Source: Erythrobacter sp. HL-111 (lineage in GTDB: Bacteria; Pseudomonadota; Alphaproteobacteria; Sphingomonadales; Sphingomonadaceae). Taken from it: DNA of 64,000 nucleotides. A model generated the notes under the pieces. It did not search any database and was not told where the DNA came from. It saw nothing but the letters and a program-made list of their open reading frames with translations. Below, in pieces: positions 29,269 to 37,993 of the stretch. Every line of letters starts with the position of its first letter. Position 1 is the stretch's first letter. The translations under genes and the position numbers were made by a program. The DNA lies in contig NZ_LT629743.1 in assembly GCF_900105095.1 (NCBI RefSeq), positions 1,302,001 to 1,366,000 on the forward strand. Direction: 5' to 3'.

Positions 29269-30927
29269 CCCGGATTATTCACCGGCAGTGGTCTGACGGG
29301 TTGGCGGGAGTGGCGTAAGCATTTGCATTGTTGTAGGAATGTGGTTGCTTAAGCCAGACCTGCAACGGGGCAAAATATGCCACAGACCACACCCGCCGGA
29401 TGCGATGATAGCGCGTCCGTATTTTCGTTTCCAGCAGTGCGCGGCAAGAAGGTCACAGCTGCGTTTGACGGCGGCAGGCTGACCTCGGATGGCGGGGTCC
29501 TGGTGCTGGCTCAGGCCGAGCGCATGATGGGGCTCTGCCAGCGGCTTGCGGCGTGTATTGCCGATCCGCGCGATCCTGCTCGGGTGGTTCATCGGCTTGA
29601 AGATATCCTGCGCGCGCGGATGTTCGCGATCGCCTGCGGCTATGAGGATGCCGATGATCTCGACGCTCTGCGCGATGATCCGGGCTTCCGCCTTGCGCTG
29701 GGCAAGCTGCCGGGATCGGGTGCGGGGTTGGCCAGCCAACCGACGATGAGCCGCTGGGAGAATGCGCCGAGCACGCGCGAGCTGGCAAAGATGCTGGGGA
29801 TCATGATCGACATCTACTGCGCCAGCTACCCCACTCCGCCGGCGGCGGTGACGCTGGATATCGATGACACCTGCGACGTCGTGCACGGCTATCAGCAACT
29901 CTCCTTCTGGAACGGACATCATGGGGAGCGCTGCTTCCTGCCGATCCATGTCTACGACACGGCAACGGGCCGGCCGGTGGCGATGCTGCTGCGCACGGGC
30001 AAGACGCCTTCTGGCAAGGAGGCGGCAGGGCATATCCGGCGTCTGGTGCGCCATCTTCGCCGCCACTGGCCTGATACCCACATCACCATCCGCGGTGACG
30101 GGCATTATGGACGGCCCGAGGTCATGGCCTTCTGCGAGGCGGCCCATGTCGATTACGTGTTCGGTCTGCCGACCAACGCCGCGCTGCGCGCTGATCCGGT
30201 TATCGTCACTGCCGCCGATGCCTGCGCGGTCCGCCGCGCCGAGTGCCAACTCCCGGTCCTGCGCAGCTATGCCGAGACCCGCTACGGCGCGAAGAGCTGG
30301 AACCGCCAGCGCCGCGTCGTCGCCAGGATCGAGGCCAGCACGCTGGGAATGGATATCCGCTACGTCGTCACATCGCTCACCGAAAGCTCGGCCGAGCACA
30401 TCTATGACACGCTCTACTGCGCGCGCGGGCAGGCCGAGAACCTGATCAAGCTGCACAAGACCCAGCTGGCCAGTGACCGCACCTCGTGCCGGTCGGCGAA
30501 CGCCAACCAGATGCGCCTGATCCTGCACACCGCTGCCTACTGGCTGCTGTGGCGCGTTCAGCAGGCGATCCCAAAGACCACCGCTCTGGCAAAAGCCGAG
30601 TTTACGACCCTGCGCCTGCGGCTGCTCAAGGTTGCTGCCCGCGTCATGGAAAGCGCCACCCGAATCCGCGTAGCGTTCGCCTCTGCGTGCCCCGATGCCG
30701 ATCTGATGCGTGCCATCGTTCTCGCGCTCAAGCCTGCGCCGACGTAGCGGGCGCGGCAGTGCCGCAGAAACCCCGAGCCAAGTCCTTCAACCAGAAAAGC
30801 CCATCGATCACAGCGCGGTGAAACAGACGCCAGCGGTGCCGCACGCCCGCTCTACGCCGCCGCACGCAGCAGTGGCGTCAAGCTCGCGCCGAGAGGCGCC
30901 CAACCGCATCGCCGTGAATAAGAGAGG
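29269..30927 (+). mobile_element. IS1380-family element, copy 1 (1659 bp, intact)
   Basis: The left end reads CCCGGATTATTCACCGGC and the inverted right end CCTCTCTTATTCACGGCG, imperfect terminal repeats with a common TTATTCAC core. A perfect 4-base duplication CTAG lies at 29265-29268 and 30928-30931. Length is identical to copy 3. The ends were fixed by comparing the three copies in the window. It has one full transposase gene and about 180 bases after it with no further gene. Confidence 0.92.
29377..30747 (+). CDS. IS1380-family transposase, copy 1
   Basis: 456 residues. The DDE-type transposase of the IS1380 family: SFPAVRGKKVTAAFDGGRLTSDGGV at the start, LDIDDTCDVVHGYQQ containing the first catalytic aspartate region, ITIRGDGHYGRPEVMAFCEA with the second, and GQAENLIKLHK with the glutamate. 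Compared with copies 2 and 3 it differs in a cluster of bases between 30348 and 30420, giving TESSAEHIYD where the others have TQGSAEYIYD. The frame is intact, so the element is potentially active. Confidence 0.95.
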   Translation: MPQTTPAGCDDSASVFSFPAVRGKKVTAAFDGGRLTSDGGVLVLAQAERMMGLCQRLAACIADPRDPARVVHRLEDILRARMFAIACGYEDADDLDALRDDPGFRLALGKLPGSGAGLASQPTMSRWENAPSTRELAKMLGIMIDIYCASYPTPPAAVTLDIDDTCDVVHGYQQLSFWNGHHGERCFLPIHVYDTATGRPVAMLLRTGKTPSGKEAAGHIRRLVRHLRRHWPDTHITIRGDGHYGRPEVMAFCEAAHVDYVFGLPTNAALRADPVIVTAADACAVRRAECQLPVLRSYAETRYGAKSWNRQRRVVARIEASTLGMDIRYVVTSLTESSAEHIYDTLYCARGQAENLIKLHKTQLASDRTSCRSANANQMRLILHTAAYWLLWRVQQAIPKTTALAKAEFTTLRLRLLKVAARVMESATRIRVAFASACPDADLMRAIVLALKPAPT

Positions 30928-30990
30928 CTAGAAAGATGCGGGTGGATGACGTTTCCTCCCTCACCTTCGCCATTCCGATCCTGCTCCTGC

Positions 30991-31188
30991 ATGATGAACG
31001 GGCGGGTCTGGATCCTGACCCGCGAGGACCACGAGATCGTCGGCTGGTTCGGCCGCAACGGGCGCTATCCCGGCCAGTTCATCTGGCTCCACAGCGTCGA
31101 TGTCGACAGCAAGGGCAATGTCTACACGACCGAGGTCAACACCGGCCGCCGGGTCCAGCGCTTCGTCTTCCAGGGCCTCGAGGACTGA
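30991..31188 (+). pseudogene. C-terminal remnant of an NHL-repeat / six-bladed propeller protein
   Basis: About 60 residues read as a blade or two of an NHL-type propeller (NGRVWILTREDHEIVGWFGR, then HSVDVDSKGNVYTTEVNTGRR and VQRFVFQG). Full proteins of this kind, including peptidyl-hydroxyglycine lyase-like ones, are several hundred residues. The upstream sequence up to the IS1380 right end, and the sequence on the other side of the element, show no more of the gene. Since copy 1 has a perfect target duplication, the truncation probably predates its insertion. Confidence 0.65.
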
Positions 31189-31302
31189 GCGCGCAAGGGC
31201 GCGCGGTCGCTTCTGGGGACAGGATTGATCGAGGCAGGCAATGGCGCGATGCGAGGCGGGGAAATCCTCGCCGGGCTCCCTGCCGGTGTGCGCCGGGCGA
31301 CC

Positions 31303-32646
31303 TCAATAGAGGGCCGAGCGCCAGCGGCCGGCGGCGCGCGCCTGTTCGATCCAGGATGGCGGCAAGGCGCCGGCAAGCAGTTCTTCGACCGCTGCGCCCA
31401 TCGCGGCGGCACCGCAGATCGCCACCGCCCCGTCCGTGCCGAGATAGGCGGCGGCCTCGCTGCGACAGGTTTCGACCACGTCCTGGACATAGCTAGGGCT
31501 GCCCGTCGCGACCCGCGATAGCGCGAGGTCGAGGCGCGCGATCCGGCCTTGCCCGTGGAGCTTGCGCAATTCCGCGAGGATGGCGGGTTCGTCCTCGCCG
31601 CCGCGTTCGCCATAGACCAGCCAGACCGGCCTGCCGGCGGCCGCGGCGGCGAGGACATGGGGCCTGATCCCGCCCCAGCCCGATCCCGCCGCGATCGCCA
31701 GCAGCGGGCCCGATCCCGCGGTTTCGTGAAAGCTCGGGAAGGACCGTATCCGCCCGCGCACGCGGATCGGCCCGTCCTCCGCCGTCAGGACCGAGGAGGC
31801 CCGGCCGAGCCCGCCCCCGAGCAATTCGACCCGGCGCACGATCAGTTCGAGCGAGCGATCGCCCGGCAGGCTTGCGATCGAGAAATCGCGCCGGACCCCG
31901 CCGGGGCCGTGCCATTCGAACAGGTCGCCGACCGCGTAATCGGGCATCTCCCCGCTGCCCGGCACAAGTTCGAGGTGAAGCAGCGGGCCCGAACGGCTCC
32001 CCCGGATCGGGCGCGTGTCGCCTTCGGCCACCTCCCGGCGGGCCGCGATGATCCATTCGGAAACGAGCCGCTCCTCCTCCCTGGCTATCTGCGGCAGTCC
32101 GTGCGCGCGCATGAGTTCGTCCCACCGTTCGAGGTCGCTGGCCGAGCGGTTGTCGACCGCGACGATCGCGACCTCGGCGCCGCTTTTCTCGGCCCAGGCC
32201 TTCACCCGGTATCCGAAGGCGCAGAAATGTTCGTAGGTCCGGTCACCAAGGGCGAGGACGAAGACCTGCCGCCCGGTCAGCGCGATCGGTCGGGCCAGCA
32301 GGGTCCGTTCGACATGGCTGGCGCAATCGGGGGCCTCGCCGGCACCGGTCGTCGCGGCCACGATCACCACCTGCCGGGCCGCGCTCAGCTGCTCGGCCCC
32401 GGCCGCGGCGAGCGGCACGAGGACCGCGTCGCGGCCGATTTCGGCCACCTTCTCCTTCATCAGGCCCGCAAGGCTCGTCGCGGTGCCGGTCTGCGAGGCG
32501 TGGGCGATCACGATTTCGGCGGTCTGCCCGGCGCCCGCCTCGTCCCGGCGCAGCCACCGGGCCGAGGCCGCCATCCAGCCGAGCAGCACCGCGCCCGCCA
32601 ACAGCCAGCGCTCGATCCCGATGCCAAGGGGGAGGAAATCAACCAT
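31303..32646 (-). CDS. membrane-anchored flavodoxin / FAD-NAD(P)H reductase (CysJ-like)
   Basis: 447 residues. One N-terminal membrane segment (about 12-30) is followed by a flavodoxin domain (IAHASQTGTATSLAGLM, then TTGAGEAPDCA and LALGDRTYEHFCAFG) and a ferredoxin-reductase-like domain (RDFSIASLPGD for flavin, GSGWGGIRPHVLAAAAAG and VYGERGGEDE for NADPH). The arrangement resembles sulfite reductase alpha subunit or P450-reductase-type proteins. With the preceding ApbE, PepSY, DUF4198 and DUF2271 genes on the same strand it may feed electrons to an extracytoplasmic flavoprotein. It overlaps the ApbE gene by eight bases. Confidence 0.85.
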   Translation of the reverse strand: MVDFLPLGIGIERWLLAGAVLLGWMAASARWLRRDEAGAGQTAEIVIAHASQTGTATSLAGLMKEKVAEIGRDAVLVPLAAAGAEQLSAARQVVIVAATTGAGEAPDCASHVERTLLARPIALTGRQVFVLALGDRTYEHFCAFGYRVKAWAEKSGAEVAIVAVDNRSASDLERWDELMRAHGLPQIAREEERLVSEWIIAARREVAEGDTRPIRGSRSGPLLHLELVPGSGEMPDYAVGDLFEWHGPGGVRRDFSIASLPGDRSLELIVRRVELLGGGLGRASSVLTAEDGPIRVRGRIRSFPSFHETAGSGPLLAIAAGSGWGGIRPHVLAAAAAGRPVWLVYGERGGEDEPAILAELRKLHGQGRIARLDLALSRVATGSPSYVQDVVETCRSEAAAYLGTDGAVAICGAAAMGAAVEELLAGALPPSWIEQARAAGRWRSALY

Positions 32647-33667
32647 GGTCGACCCAGCGTTCCATCGCCGCGCTCAGGACCGGCCTGCCGGCTTCCCGCG
32701 GCGCGAGGATGCAGGCGATGCCCTGCGCGTCGGCAAAGGCCAGCGCCCGCTCTGCCCCCATCACGACGAGCGCGGTCGCCAGCGCATCGGCCCGCGCGCA
32801 TTCCCGGTCGAACACGCTCGCGCCGACGAGATCGCTCTCGACCGGGGCGCGGCGCTCCGGATCGAGGATGTGGGAGAACACTCCCTGCGGCGTGCGATGG
32901 CACCGTTCGGCCTCGCCCGAGGTGGCGCAGGCCCAGCCGAACAGGGCGGCGCGGTGCGTCGCCTTCGCCGGGTCGCCATCGGGCGCGATGTCGGTCCAGA
33001 ACGGCATCGCGTCGCCGCGCGTGCCGAAGCCCTTCAGTTCGCCGCCGATCTCGACCAGGCAGGAAGCGGTGTCGGGATGGGATCGCACGAGGTCGCAGAC
33101 GAGGTCGACCGCATAGCCCTTGGCGATCCCGTTGAGATCGAGCGCGAGCCCGTCCCGCTTCGCGATCTCGTCCCCTTCGATCTCGCAGGGGACCGGGCCG
33201 GGGCTGCCGCGGGCCGAAAAGGCGAGGCCGTTCGCGACCGGATCGGCGCAGTCGATCGCGCCGAAACCCCACTGCGCGGCCGCCTCGCCCAGCGTCGGAT
33301 CGAAGGCGCCGCCGGTGAGCCGCGCGATCTCGAGAGCCTTCGCCAGCACGATTGCGAAAGGCTCGGGCAGACACATCCTTTCGCCCGCCGCCAGCGCGTT
33401 GAACCGCACGATGTGCGATGAGCGCCGCCACAGGCTCATTTGCGAATCGATCAGGTCGAGCGCCTGCCCGCAGGCCCTGACGAGTTGCGCGAGAAAGGCG
33501 GCGTCGTTGGCGGGATCGCTCGCGGCGCGGCGCAGGACGGTGAGCGACCAGGTGGTACCGAAGACCGCGCCCTCATGCCGCATCTCGCGCCCGGGAGTCG
33601 GCTCGGCATCGTCGGGCACGTCGGGCGGTATCAGCAGGCTCGGCGGGGGGCGCAGGGGGAGGTTCAC
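32639..33667 (-). CDS. apbE: FAD:protein FMN transferase (ApbE)
   Basis: 342 residues from a GTG preceded by GAGGCGGATC. ApbE covalently attaches FMN to threonine or serine of exported target proteins, using FAD. Family segments: MSLWRRSSHIVRFNALAAGE, FDPTLGEAAAQWGFGAIDCA, LDLNGIAKGYAVDLVCDLV, VEIGGELKGFG and the metal-site region near CATSGEAERCH. No clear signal peptide is visible with this start. It lies between the PepSY gene and the flavodoxin reductase in a compact minus-strand run, so its flavinylation target should be one of its neighbours. Confidence 0.93.
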   Translation of the reverse strand: MNLPLRPPPSLLIPPDVPDDAEPTPGREMRHEGAVFGTTWSLTVLRRAASDPANDAAFLAQLVRACGQALDLIDSQMSLWRRSSHIVRFNALAAGERMCLPEPFAIVLAKALEIARLTGGAFDPTLGEAAAQWGFGAIDCADPVANGLAFSARGSPGPVPCEIEGDEIAKRDGLALDLNGIAKGYAVDLVCDLVRSHPDTASCLVEIGGELKGFGTRGDAMPFWTDIAPDGDPAKATHRAALFGWACATSGEAERCHRTPQGVFSHILDPERRAPVESDLVGASVFDRECARADALATALVVMGAERALAFADAQGIACILAPREAGRPVLSAAMERWVDHG

Positions 33668-33679
33668 GATCCGCCTCGC

Positions 33680-34300
33680 CTAGCCGTGGACGAACAGGAC
33701 ATAGGCGATGAGCGGGGCGGCGATGCCGAAGGTCGTGACCGGCCAGGTCCACCGCCGCGCCCTCGCATTGAGCGCGAGAAGCCCGAGGCCCGAGACGCAG
33801 AAGACGATGCACACCAGCGCGGTGATGTCGATCAACAGGCCCCAGACCAGCCCCGTGTCGCGGCCCTTGTGAAGATCGTTGAGCTTCGCGACGAAGCCAT
33901 TGTCGATGCGCTCGTGATAGGCTTCGCCCGTGGCGAGATCGACCGCGAGGCTTTCCTGCACGCCCGGCCCGCCGAGATCGAGGATCATTTCCCCGAAATC
34001 GACCGTCGGCGGCCCGGCGCGCGCGACGAGGAGACCGGTCTCGCGCGTGAGCCTGCGGGCAAGATCGGGGCCGATCGGCGCCCCGCTCTCGATCGCGCCG
34101 AGATCCCGCGTCAGGCCCTCGGACAGTTCGATCTCGCGCGAGGTGATCTCCGGCTCGCCCGCGAACCATTCGGGATTGTTGAGCGTCAGCCCCGTGACGC
34201 TGAACAGCAGCATCAGCGCGAGCACCAGCGCCGAGCTGACCCAGTGCCACTGGCGAAACTGGCGGGACCAGAAATTGCGGGGCGTGCTGTCCGGGCTCAT
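33680..34300 (-). CDS. PepSY-associated transmembrane protein
   Basis: 206 residues. One membrane segment near 20-40 (WHWVSSALVLALMLLFSVTGLTLNN), a periplasmic region with a PepSY-like pattern (GEAYHERIDNGFVAKLNDLHKGRDTG), then two more membrane segments (DITALVCIVFCVSGLGLLAL and VTTFGIAAPLIAYVLFVHG). The W-H-x(3)-L start and LNDLHKG are typical of PepSY-TM proteins, several of which carry haem or flavin for electron transfer to iron. Its TAG stop lies in CTAG. It is 12 bases upstream of apbE on the same strand. Confidence 0.85.
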   Translation of the reverse strand: MSPDSTPRNFWSRQFRQWHWVSSALVLALMLLFSVTGLTLNNPEWFAGEPEITSREIELSEGLTRDLGAIESGAPIGPDLARRLTRETGLLVARAGPPTVDFGEMILDLGGPGVQESLAVDLATGEAYHERIDNGFVAKLNDLHKGRDTGLVWGLLIDITALVCIVFCVSGLGLLALNARARRWTWPVTTFGIAAPLIAYVLFVHG

Positions 34301-34409
34301 GGCTGGGCGCTTCGGTCTTCCTTCGGCACGGGCGCGAGATTTCCGGGCGGCCGGGCGGCGGGGCCTATCGTGCGCCCGGTCCGGCCGGCCGGGGCGCGCG
34401 GGGCCGCGA

Positions 34410-35210
34410 TCAGCCCTGCACCTCGAGGATGAGGGAAGTCGTGTAGCTGCGCTCGTCGACGTCGGCGCCTTCCGGGGCGGGCGCGCTCATGCGGGTCCAG
34501 ATGATGTAGACGCCGGCCTTGTCGAAATCGAGGCTCACCCTGCCTTCCGCGTCGGTGGCGATTTCCTCGTGGAACCCGGCCGGATCGTAGCGCGCATCGC
34601 CTCGGTCGATCATCATGACGTGGTCCGACAGCGGCTTTCCATCGAAGAACATCCGGAATTCGAAGGGATCGCCGAGGAACGCGTCGCTCGGATGGGTGAT
34701 CGGCTGGAGCACGAGCCGGCCGATCTGCATGTCGACCGGCGCGCGGGTCGGCGCGCGCTTGGTGAGATAGGCATCGGCGACCGTTTCGGTTTCGCGGGTC
34801 TTGGTCGCCGTCGCGTTCTCCGGAATCTCACCGCCGCTTGCGAAGGTGTTGACCCATTCGCCGTCGACCAGCGCCATGGTCGATCGCCGCCCGCGGCGCA
34901 CGCCGGTGGTGAAGCGGTAGGTGCCCTCATCCTCGATCCCCGTCTCGAGCACGACGAGCTGCCTGAGCGACGTGACGCTGTCGAACTCGGCGCGCGTGCC
35001 GTCCGGGCGGATGAGGTGGAAATCGGCGGCATCGACGGCGACATCGGGGACGAAGAAGTCCTCTGCGAAAGCCGCCTCGACCGTGACCATCTCCTCGAGA
35101 TTGGCGGTGAAGCGCGAGGGGAGCATGTAGCTCGTATGGGCGAGCGCCGGGACGGCGCAGGCGGCGGCCGCGGCGGCCAGCGGAAGGAGGATGGACGGGA
35201 GCTTGGACAT
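34410..35210 (-). CDS. DUF4198 family periplasmic protein
   Basis: 266 residues with a signal peptide (MSKLPSILLPLAAAAAACAVPALAH). The mature protein starts HTSYMLPSRF and has the DUF4198 pattern of a beta-rich metal- or nickel/cobalt-transport-associated protein, ending GVYIIWTRMSAPAPEG and SYTTSLILEVQG. The histidine exposed at the mature N-terminus is common to the family. Members are often co-encoded with DUF2271, PepSY and ApbE genes. A Fur-like palindrome lies 15 bases upstream of the start, between this gene and DUF2271. Confidence 0.85.
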   Translation of the reverse strand: MSKLPSILLPLAAAAAACAVPALAHTSYMLPSRFTANLEEMVTVEAAFAEDFFVPDVAVDAADFHLIRPDGTRAEFDSVTSLRQLVVLETGIEDEGTYRFTTGVRRGRRSTMALVDGEWVNTFASGGEIPENATATKTRETETVADAYLTKRAPTRAPVDMQIGRLVLQPITHPSDAFLGDPFEFRMFFDGKPLSDHVMMIDRGDARYDPAGFHEEIATDAEGRVSLDFDKAGVYIIWTRMSAPAPEGADVDERSYTTSLILEVQG

Positions 35211-35224
35211 CGAAGACCTCTGAC

Positions 35225-35252
35225 TGCGAATGAATATCAAATTCAATTGCAA
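35225..35252. promoter_or_regulatory. candidate Fur-type operator upstream of the DUF4198 gene
   Basis: An AT-rich inverted repeat: minus strand TTGCAATTGAATTTGATATTCATTCGCA in three pieces, TTGCAATTGAA, TTTGA and TATTCATTCGCA. The arms TGAATTT and TGAATAT (read from each strand) match at six of seven bases. It stands out in a GC-rich region. Family similarity to Fur boxes is by eye. Confidence 0.5.
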
Positions 35253-35290
35253 GTTTCGAAAGCGCGGCGGCAAGGCGCGACCGCGCCCGC

Positions 35291-35788
35291 TCAACCGCCG
35301 ATCGCGACCGAGACGCGGCCGAGTTCGCTCGATCCTTCCGCCGAAGCGGTGACGGTCCCGCCCGGACGCCATTCGAACGGCACCTCGATCACTTCGCGCC
35401 CGCCCTTTTCCCGGACCGCCTCGACCACGACGGCATACTTGCCCGGCTTGAGCGCGCCGAGCGAGCCCATCCCGATCTTGTACTGGCCCGGCCCGCGCGT
35501 GGGGCGAGACACACCGCTGGCCGGCATCGTCATCGCCCGGCCGCCGCGCCGCCACCAGGTCCGCAGCGTCGGCAGCCAGCGTTTGCCCTGGACCGCCTGG
35601 TCGTAGAACACGTCGAAGACCTCGACCTGCCTGCCCTCGGCGTTCTGGAGCCAGATCGCGACATAGGGCTTGCGGTAGGTCGAGACGTTCTGCCGCGGCA
35701 GCTCGAACGTCACGGTGCCGTCGTCGGCGCGCGCCGGCGCCGCCGCGAGCAGGGCGGAGGCCGCCCCGAGGATCAAGGTTCTACGCAC
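35291..35788 (-). CDS. DUF2271 family exported protein
   Basis: 165 residues from a GTG with AGGAG ten bases upstream. The start (VRRTLILGAASALLAAAPARA) is a signal peptide with an arginine pair that could be twin-arginine-like. The mature region YRKPYVAIWLQNAEGRQVEVFDVFYD, then LRTWWRRGGR and KIGMGSLGALKPGKYAVVVEA is the DUF2271 pattern. DUF2271 proteins have been proposed as flavinylation targets because they accompany ApbE, which fits the next three genes here. It heads the minus-strand run ending in the flavodoxin reductase. Confidence 0.8.
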   Translation of the reverse strand: MRRTLILGAASALLAAAPARADDGTVTFELPRQNVSTYRKPYVAIWLQNAEGRQVEVFDVFYDQAVQGKRWLPTLRTWWRRGGRAMTMPASGVSRPTRGPGQYKIGMGSLGALKPGKYAVVVEAVREKGGREVIEVPFEWRPGGTVTASAEGSSELGRVSVAIGG

Positions 35789-35875
35789 TGCAGCGGCTCT
35801 CCTTTCGCGCCCCCGCCCGGCGCGCCTTAGGGACAAGGCGGAATCGGCACCGGGCGAATGATGTGATCGTCGGTT

Positions 35876-35894
35876 GTTTCGAATAATTCGCATT
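35876..35894. promoter_or_regulatory. candidate Fur-type operator upstream of DUF2271
   Basis: Minus strand AATGCGAATTATTCGAAAC, close to the inverted repeat AATGCGAAT-T-ATTCGCATT, with a perfect CGAATTATTCG core. It is 88 bases upstream of the DUF2271 start in the 156-base gap after the S9 peptidase. AT-rich against a GC-rich background. Iron regulation of the five-gene locus is inferred. Confidence 0.55.
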
Positions 35895-35944
35895 AGCACC
35901 TGCGTCAATCGCCGAGGCGCTTCCGACGCGGCGGCGGTGCAACC

Positions 35945-37993
35945 CTACCGTTCGGCGCCGGTGCGATATCTTTCGAACCAGGCGAGCGTGTAGTCCACCT
36001 TGGCGTTGAGCAGCGAGGGTCGCCCGGCGATGCCGTGGTTCGTCGCCGGCACCCGGACCATGACCGAGGGCACGCCGCGCAGCTGCAGCGCCTGGTAGAA
36101 CTGCTCGGTCTCGGAGATCGGCGTGCGGTAATCCTCCTCGCCCGTGATCAGCATGGTCGGGGTTTCGACATTGCCGACGAGGCTGAGCGGCGAGCGCTCC
36201 CAGTAATGTTCGAGATGTTCCCACGGCGGTCCGGGAAACTGGTTGGCGATCTGGCCGATGTAGCTGTCGGCCGTGAGCACCTTGGAAACCCAGTTGATCA
36301 CCGGCTTCGCCGCGACCGCGGCGTTGAAGCGGTTCGTCAGCCCCACCGCATAGGCGGTCGCAATGCCGCCCGCCGAACCGCCCGCGATGAAAAGGTTGTC
36401 CTCGTCGGCAAAGCCTTGCGCGATCGCCCAGTCGACCGCCGACATGTGATCGGCGAAATCGTCGGGGCTCGAATACTTGTTCTTGAGCAGGTTCGCGAAC
36501 TCGCTGCCATAGCCGGTCGAGCCGCGGTGATTGTCATAGACCACGACATAGCCTGCCGCCGCCATCAGCTGCAGCTCGGCCGAGAAATGCGGGCCATAGG
36601 CAAGGTGCGGCCCGCCGTGAATCTCGAGGATCAGGGGGTAGCGCCTGCCCGCCTCGTAGCCCGGCGGGGTCAGGATCCAGCCCTCGATCTCGCGCCCGTC
36701 GAGCGAGGACGCGTAGGTGAAGTTCCTGAGCTCGCCCAGGTCGCGATGGGCGAGCAGGTCCTCGTTGAGCCTGGTCAGGCGCCGGGTGCGATCGCCGCGC
36801 GCAACGTAGAGGTCGGCCGGGCGCCGCGCGCTGCCTTTCGTGAAGACCAGCGCCCCGCCCTCGCCCGCATCATAGGTCCCGCTGACATAGGGCCGCCCGA
36901 TGGTCGTGCCGCCGATCCCCTCGACCGCGACCCGGCGCCCGCCGGCGAGGTCGGCGATGCCGATGTTGCGCTCGCCGCGGTCCTCGAAGGTGTAGGCGAC
37001 CTCGCTGCGCGAGAACCACTGGAGGTTCCCGGCCTCGCGGTCGAGCCCCGCGGTCAGGTTGCGCGCATTGCCGCCCGAGCGGTCCATGACGAACACGTCG
37101 CTCGGCACGAACGGCTCGCGCGCGTTGCTCGTGCGGAGATAGGCGATCGAACGGCCGTCGGGCGAAACCGCGGGATCGGACTCGACGCCGGGTTCGTCGG
37201 TAAGCTGGGTGAGCCGCCCCGAGGCGACGTCGACCGCGAAGATGTCCGCCTCGCGCGTTTCGAGTTCCCAGCCTTCGTGGCGGTTGGCCGAGAACAGGAT
37301 CTGCTCGCCGTCCGGGGTGAAGGAAAGCGCGCCGCCATGGTCGAAATCGCCGGAGGTGAGCTGGCGCGCCGTGCCGCCCTCGGCGGGTATGACGAAGACA
37401 TGGTCATAGGCGAGTTCGAGAAAGCCCGCGTCATTCGTGCGGTATCGCGCGCGGTCGATGACCCGCGGCGGCTCGGCCCAGGTCGCCCCTTCCGGCTTCG
37501 CGCGCGGGCTGACGAGCTGTTCGGCCTCGCCTTTCACCGGCTTGGTGAAAGCGATCATCGTCCCGTCGGGCGACCATTCGAGATTGCGCGGCGCGTCCTC
37601 GAACGTGCCGAGGAGGGCCGTGCGTCCGGAACCGAGCCAGTGGAGGTAGAGCCCCGTGCGGCCATCGCCGCGCCTGAGGTAGGCGATGCGTTCGCCATCG
37701 GGCGACCAGCGCGGCGAGGAATAGGACCCCTCCCCGGCGAGCAGCGGCTCGTGCGAACTGCCGTCGAGCGCGACCAGCCAGACCCGGGCAAGCGTGCGAT
37801 CCTTCACCGCGTCGTTCGAACGACGGACATAGAGCGCGTGTTTCCCGTCCGGGGAGACTTGCGGTTGGTCCGCCCATTCGAGCTCGAACACGTCTTCGGC
37901 GGTGAAGGGCCGCAGGTCGTCCTGCGCCGCGGCGGGGACGGCAGCGATAAGGGCGGCGATGAGGGCGGAGGGGATGATCGCAAGCGGGCGCAT
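35945..37993 (-). CDS. S9 family peptidase (prolyl oligopeptidase-like), secreted
   Basis: 682 residues from the ATG at 37993, which opens a signal peptide (MRPLAIIPSALIAALIAAVPAAAQ). An N-terminal WD40-like propeller with repeated SPDG motifs (about residues 45-400) gates a C-terminal alpha/beta hydrolase domain. Its catalytic serine is in IAGGSAGGIATAY, the aspartate in TGEEDYRTP and the histidine in PATNHGIAG. Such enzymes cleave short oligopeptides, often dipeptidyl or acylaminoacyl types. It is divergent from gamma-glutamyltransferase across 159 bases. Longer in-frame upstream sequence is antisense to that gene and was excluded. Confidence 0.93.
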   Translation of the reverse strand: MRPLAIIPSALIAALIAAVPAAAQDDLRPFTAEDVFELEWADQPQVSPDGKHALYVRRSNDAVKDRTLARVWLVALDGSSHEPLLAGEGSYSSPRWSPDGERIAYLRRGDGRTGLYLHWLGSGRTALLGTFEDAPRNLEWSPDGTMIAFTKPVKGEAEQLVSPRAKPEGATWAEPPRVIDRARYRTNDAGFLELAYDHVFVIPAEGGTARQLTSGDFDHGGALSFTPDGEQILFSANRHEGWELETREADIFAVDVASGRLTQLTDEPGVESDPAVSPDGRSIAYLRTSNAREPFVPSDVFVMDRSGGNARNLTAGLDREAGNLQWFSRSEVAYTFEDRGERNIGIADLAGGRRVAVEGIGGTTIGRPYVSGTYDAGEGGALVFTKGSARRPADLYVARGDRTRRLTRLNEDLLAHRDLGELRNFTYASSLDGREIEGWILTPPGYEAGRRYPLILEIHGGPHLAYGPHFSAELQLMAAAGYVVVYDNHRGSTGYGSEFANLLKNKYSSPDDFADHMSAVDWAIAQGFADEDNLFIAGGSAGGIATAYAVGLTNRFNAAVAAKPVINWVSKVLTADSYIGQIANQFPGPPWEHLEHYWERSPLSLVGNVETPTMLITGEEDYRTPISETEQFYQALQLRGVPSVMVRVPATNHGIAGRPSLLNAKVDYTLAWFERYRTGAER

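Noticed and set aside
29275..30528. 417-codon minus-strand frame within the IS1380 element
   Set aside because: It is the antisense shadow of the transposase and appears in the same form in copy 3; there is no independent support.
30936..31496. 186-codon frame starting MRVDDVSSLTF right after IS1380 copy 1
   Set aside because: Only the first 20 or so residues look protein-like; the rest is an Arg/Pro-rich shadow of the propeller remnant and of the reductase gene.
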